Positions 62,321-64,000 of a DNA stretch of 64,000 nucleotides are shown here, piece by piece. The position numbers were made by a program, and so were the translations under genes. Origin of the DNA: Bog-950 sp046329495 (GTDB lineage: Bacteria; Bacteroidota; Bacteroidia; Chitinophagales; LD1). Below the pieces are notes generated by a model. That model was not told where the DNA came from, did no database searches, and saw nothing but the letters and a program-made list of their open reading frames with translations. How positions within the stretch are numbered: position 1 is the first letter of the stretch; each line of letters opens with the position of its first letter. Where the stretch lies: NCBI GenBank assembly GCA_046329495.1, contig JAXLUO010000016.1, positions 21,793 to 85,792 on the forward strand, written 5' to 3'.

Positions 62321-62346
62321 GCCCTTGCAACTTATGCTGCAAGGGC
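62321..62346. terminator. Terminator between the two-component operon and the XRE gene
   Basis: GCCCTTGCA (62321-62329) pairs with TGCAAGGGC (62338-62346). The reverse strand runs into TTTTTAATT, so it mainly serves the XRE transcript, but it can also stop the forward operon. Confidence 0.78.
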
Positions 62347-62549
62347 CCAAGTTCACCGGATATTAAGTTTGAGAGTTCGTTCGCTTTGGTTTACACACTT
62401 TCCGGTGCACTCAAGAAGTTAAACAATTCCGCTGTGGTTGGCCGCTACCGGCCGATACCCCTTCGGCGCTTTTAGTCCAGGTCAATCTACCCGAATACCT
62501 GGATTAAGGAAGTTTTATTAGCCAACCACCCGGAAATTGTTTAATCAAT
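62347..62549. other. Non-coding stretch with several short inverted repeats
   Basis: TCCAGGT (62476-62482) and ACCTGGA (62497-62503) can pair, and GGCCG near 62450 can pair with a nearby CGGCC. It lies in the 3' region of the XRE transcript. No function is apparent. Confidence 0.35.
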
Positions 62550-62915
62550 TCAGGCAGCCTGACGGGCACCCATTTTATCTTTCATCAACAGTTCTTCGTA
62601 AACTGAGAGGCGGTTCAGCAATTTCTTGTATTCGTCAACTACATTGCTTAAGTGATTATTATCGAACATGCGGAGATTTTCGTCGGTTACAGGGATATCC
62701 ATTGCCAACAGAAAAGGCATATCCACTTTCATTACATTGCAAAAGCGTTGCAAAGTTTCAATCTTCAGGTTGCCTGATTTGGTTTCAAGGCTGCTATAGG
62801 CCTGTTGTGTAATATTCATTTCCTGGGCTACGGCAGCTTGCTTTAAGCCACGGTATTCGCGAATTTTTCTAAAACGTTCTGAAAGGGTGCTGGTTGTTGT
62901 TGAATTTGTAAACAT
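62550..62915 (-). CDS. XRE-family HTH regulator (paralogue of the one at 50677)
   Basis: This 121-aa cytosolic protein has a helix-turn-helix in RFRKIREYRGLKQAAVAQEM and NITQQAYSSLETKSGNLKI, followed by the helical tail shared with the regulator at 50677. It lies 59 bases downstream of the partial type B adhesin with no terminator between, so the two are likely co-transcribed. Confidence 0.88.
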   Translation of the reverse strand: MFTNSTTTSTLSERFRKIREYRGLKQAAVAQEMNITQQAYSSLETKSGNLKIETLQRFCNVMKVDMPFLLAMDIPVTDENLRMFDNNHLSNVVDEYKKLLNRLSVYEELLMKDKMGARQAA

Positions 62916-62974
62916 GACGTATGGTTTTTCGGTTAATTAATGGTTATAGTTTTTTATTTAATTGTTTCTCTTTT

Positions 62975-64000
62975 TTAGCGCACTAAGGCAATGTTTTCAC
63001 TCTTAAGTAGGTTGCCGCCGTTTTGGCATTGGCCTTTCACTACATATACATACACTGCTAATGGTGCTGGCTCGCCGGCAATTGTGCCGTCCCAGCCTTC
63101 TTGAACATTCTTTGTTTCGAACACCAACCGGCCCCACTGATCAAACACATGGAAGTAGTCCAGATTGGTAAGTGAGTTAGAGCGAACAAACATGCGATCG
63201 TTAGTGCCATCGCCATTCGGAGTAAAGGTGTTTGGCAGGTAAACCGAGTTTGGATCGCAGCTTACTACATGAATGTTTATCGAATCGGTAACAGAACAGC
63301 CAAATTGGTTGGTGCCGGTTACGTATACAGTTTGCGATTGTGTTGGGAAAACAGAGGTTCTTCTGCAATCAGCACAGCTTATCGAATCGGCAGCTTGCCA
63401 GTTATAAGTTAAGTTCGAATGAGAAGCAGCATATACTGCAACTTCAGCGCCCGGAGTAGTGGTTACATCTTGTGATACTTCAATATCCGGAGTACCGCTA
63501 ACCTGAATGTTAACCTGAGCGGTGTCGGCAGTGCAACCAGGTGCGCTTGCTATGATGGTGAAGGTTGCCGGTTGATTGTTTAAGGTGGCTACAGGATTGG
63601 CTATCGTGGCATCGTTTAATAAGGTAGCAGGAAACCACATAAATGACACACCTGAATCGGGGCCCTGGGTAATTTGCGATCCCAGTTGAACGGTATCACC
63701 TGCACATATGGTTTTGGCACCTTCTGCAAGCACTTCTACTTTGCTTACCACACTAACTTCAACAGTTGCGTTAGCAGAGCAACCTAAGTGGTTAGAGCCG
63801 GTTACATGATAAGTAATAGAAGATTGCGGATAGCAAACCGGATTTGCAACGGTAGAGTCGCTTAGATAAGTGGCAGGCGACCAAGTAAAAGTAACTGCTG
63901 AACCCGAGAACAAATCAACACGCTGGCCTTTACAAACTTTAACCGGTGCAGGGTTATTCAAAATTGGTAGGGCCTGCACATTTACCGACATGCTATCCAC
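62975..64000 (-). CDS. Large T9SS type B adhesin, partial (5' part off the window)
   Basis: The frame is open to the right edge; about 341 residues of the C-terminal part are visible. They comprise tandem Ig/PKD-like repeats of the CHU_C-associated type (VCKGQRVDLFSGSAVTFTWSP, TICAGDTVQLGSQ, ADSISCADCRR). The end is a type B sorting domain (YLPNTFTPNGDGTNDRMF, DQWGRLVFE, ENIALVR). Export by the T9SS follows from this domain. The N-terminus and any binding domains are outside the window. Confidence 0.93.
   Translation of the reverse strand: MDSMSVNVQALPILNNPAPVKVCKGQRVDLFSGSAVTFTWSPATYLSDSTVANPVCYPQSSITYHVTGSNHLGCSANATVEVSVVSKVEVLAEGAKTICAGDTVQLGSQITQGPDSGVSFMWFPATLLNDATIANPVATLNNQPATFTIIASAPGCTADTAQVNIQVSGTPDIEVSQDVTTTPGAEVAVYAASHSNLTYNWQAADSISCADCRRTSVFPTQSQTVYVTGTNQFGCSVTDSINIHVVSCDPNSVYLPNTFTPNGDGTNDRMFVRSNSLTNLDYFHVFDQWGRLVFETKNVQEGWDGTIAGEPAPLAVYVYVVKGQCQNGGNLLKSENIALVR

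Noticed and set aside
1..64000. tRNA or rRNA genes
   Set aside because: No T-arm GGTTCGAAT-like sequence in a cloverleaf context was found; the TTCGAAC at 3774-3780 belongs to the TPP riboswitch.

Overview
The window is a chromosomal segment of a Bacteroidota bacterium, probably of the Chitinophagales/Saprospirales/Sphingobacteriales type. The evidence is a type IX secretion system (T9SS) cargo set with type A and type B C-terminal sorting domains, PorP/SprF-family partners, SprB repeats, a TPP-riboswitch-controlled TonB-dependent receptor, an OmpA/TSP3 protein with a DUF5723-like barrel, and promoter-like sequences of the Bacteroidota form (TTTG, about 21 bp, TAnnTTTG). No rRNA, tRNA, CRISPR array, insertion sequence or prophage was recognised. 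Genus-level placement is not possible from the sequence alone.

Bases 1-23800 are mainly housekeeping and envelope genes: a partial neutral-ceramidase-like enzyme, a NadR-like kinase, a TPR histidine kinase, the thiamin-regulated outer-membrane receptor, a MuiA-like protein, an OmpA/TSP3 protein, guaB, a small winged-helix regulator with its membrane partner, tgt with an LptF/LptG permease, pgk, a GT-C glycosyltransferase and gyrB. Between pgk and the glycosyltransferase lies a gene-free kilobase (18108-19161). It holds an AT-rich stretch, seven TGCACAA sites, six copies of a 20-bp double GTGTAAAG motif, a 95-bp duplication and a REP-like palindrome. This is the most unusual non-coding region of the window.

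Bases 24000-40900 carry three tandem giant secreted metalloproteases: one M43 and two M4. They share a C-terminal chassis of PKD, Ig-like, nested beta module, SprB repeat(s) and type A sorting domain, but differ in catalytic head and in SprB number (11, 21 and 1). The 21-repeat array contains a three-repeat unit that was itself amplified three times.

Bases 40900-52900 hold a beta-barrel protein, a GlcD-like flavoprotein, several exported or conserved unknowns, a 1498-aa PKD/SBBP type B adhesin overlapping its SprF-like partner by ATGA, a XRE regulator and a second SprF-like gene. Bases 53100-62300 hold a helical-repeat protein and a five-gene two-component operon (HK, RR, HK, RR, REC-PAS-HK) with no DNA-binding output domain. 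A close paralogue of the XRE regulator then sits directly downstream of another type B adhesin that leaves the window at the right edge.

The secreted proteases and adhesins, the SprF-like proteins and the paired XRE regulators together suggest a surface, gliding or polymer-degradation programme. The core T9SS machinery (PorK/L/M/N, SprA) is not in this window.
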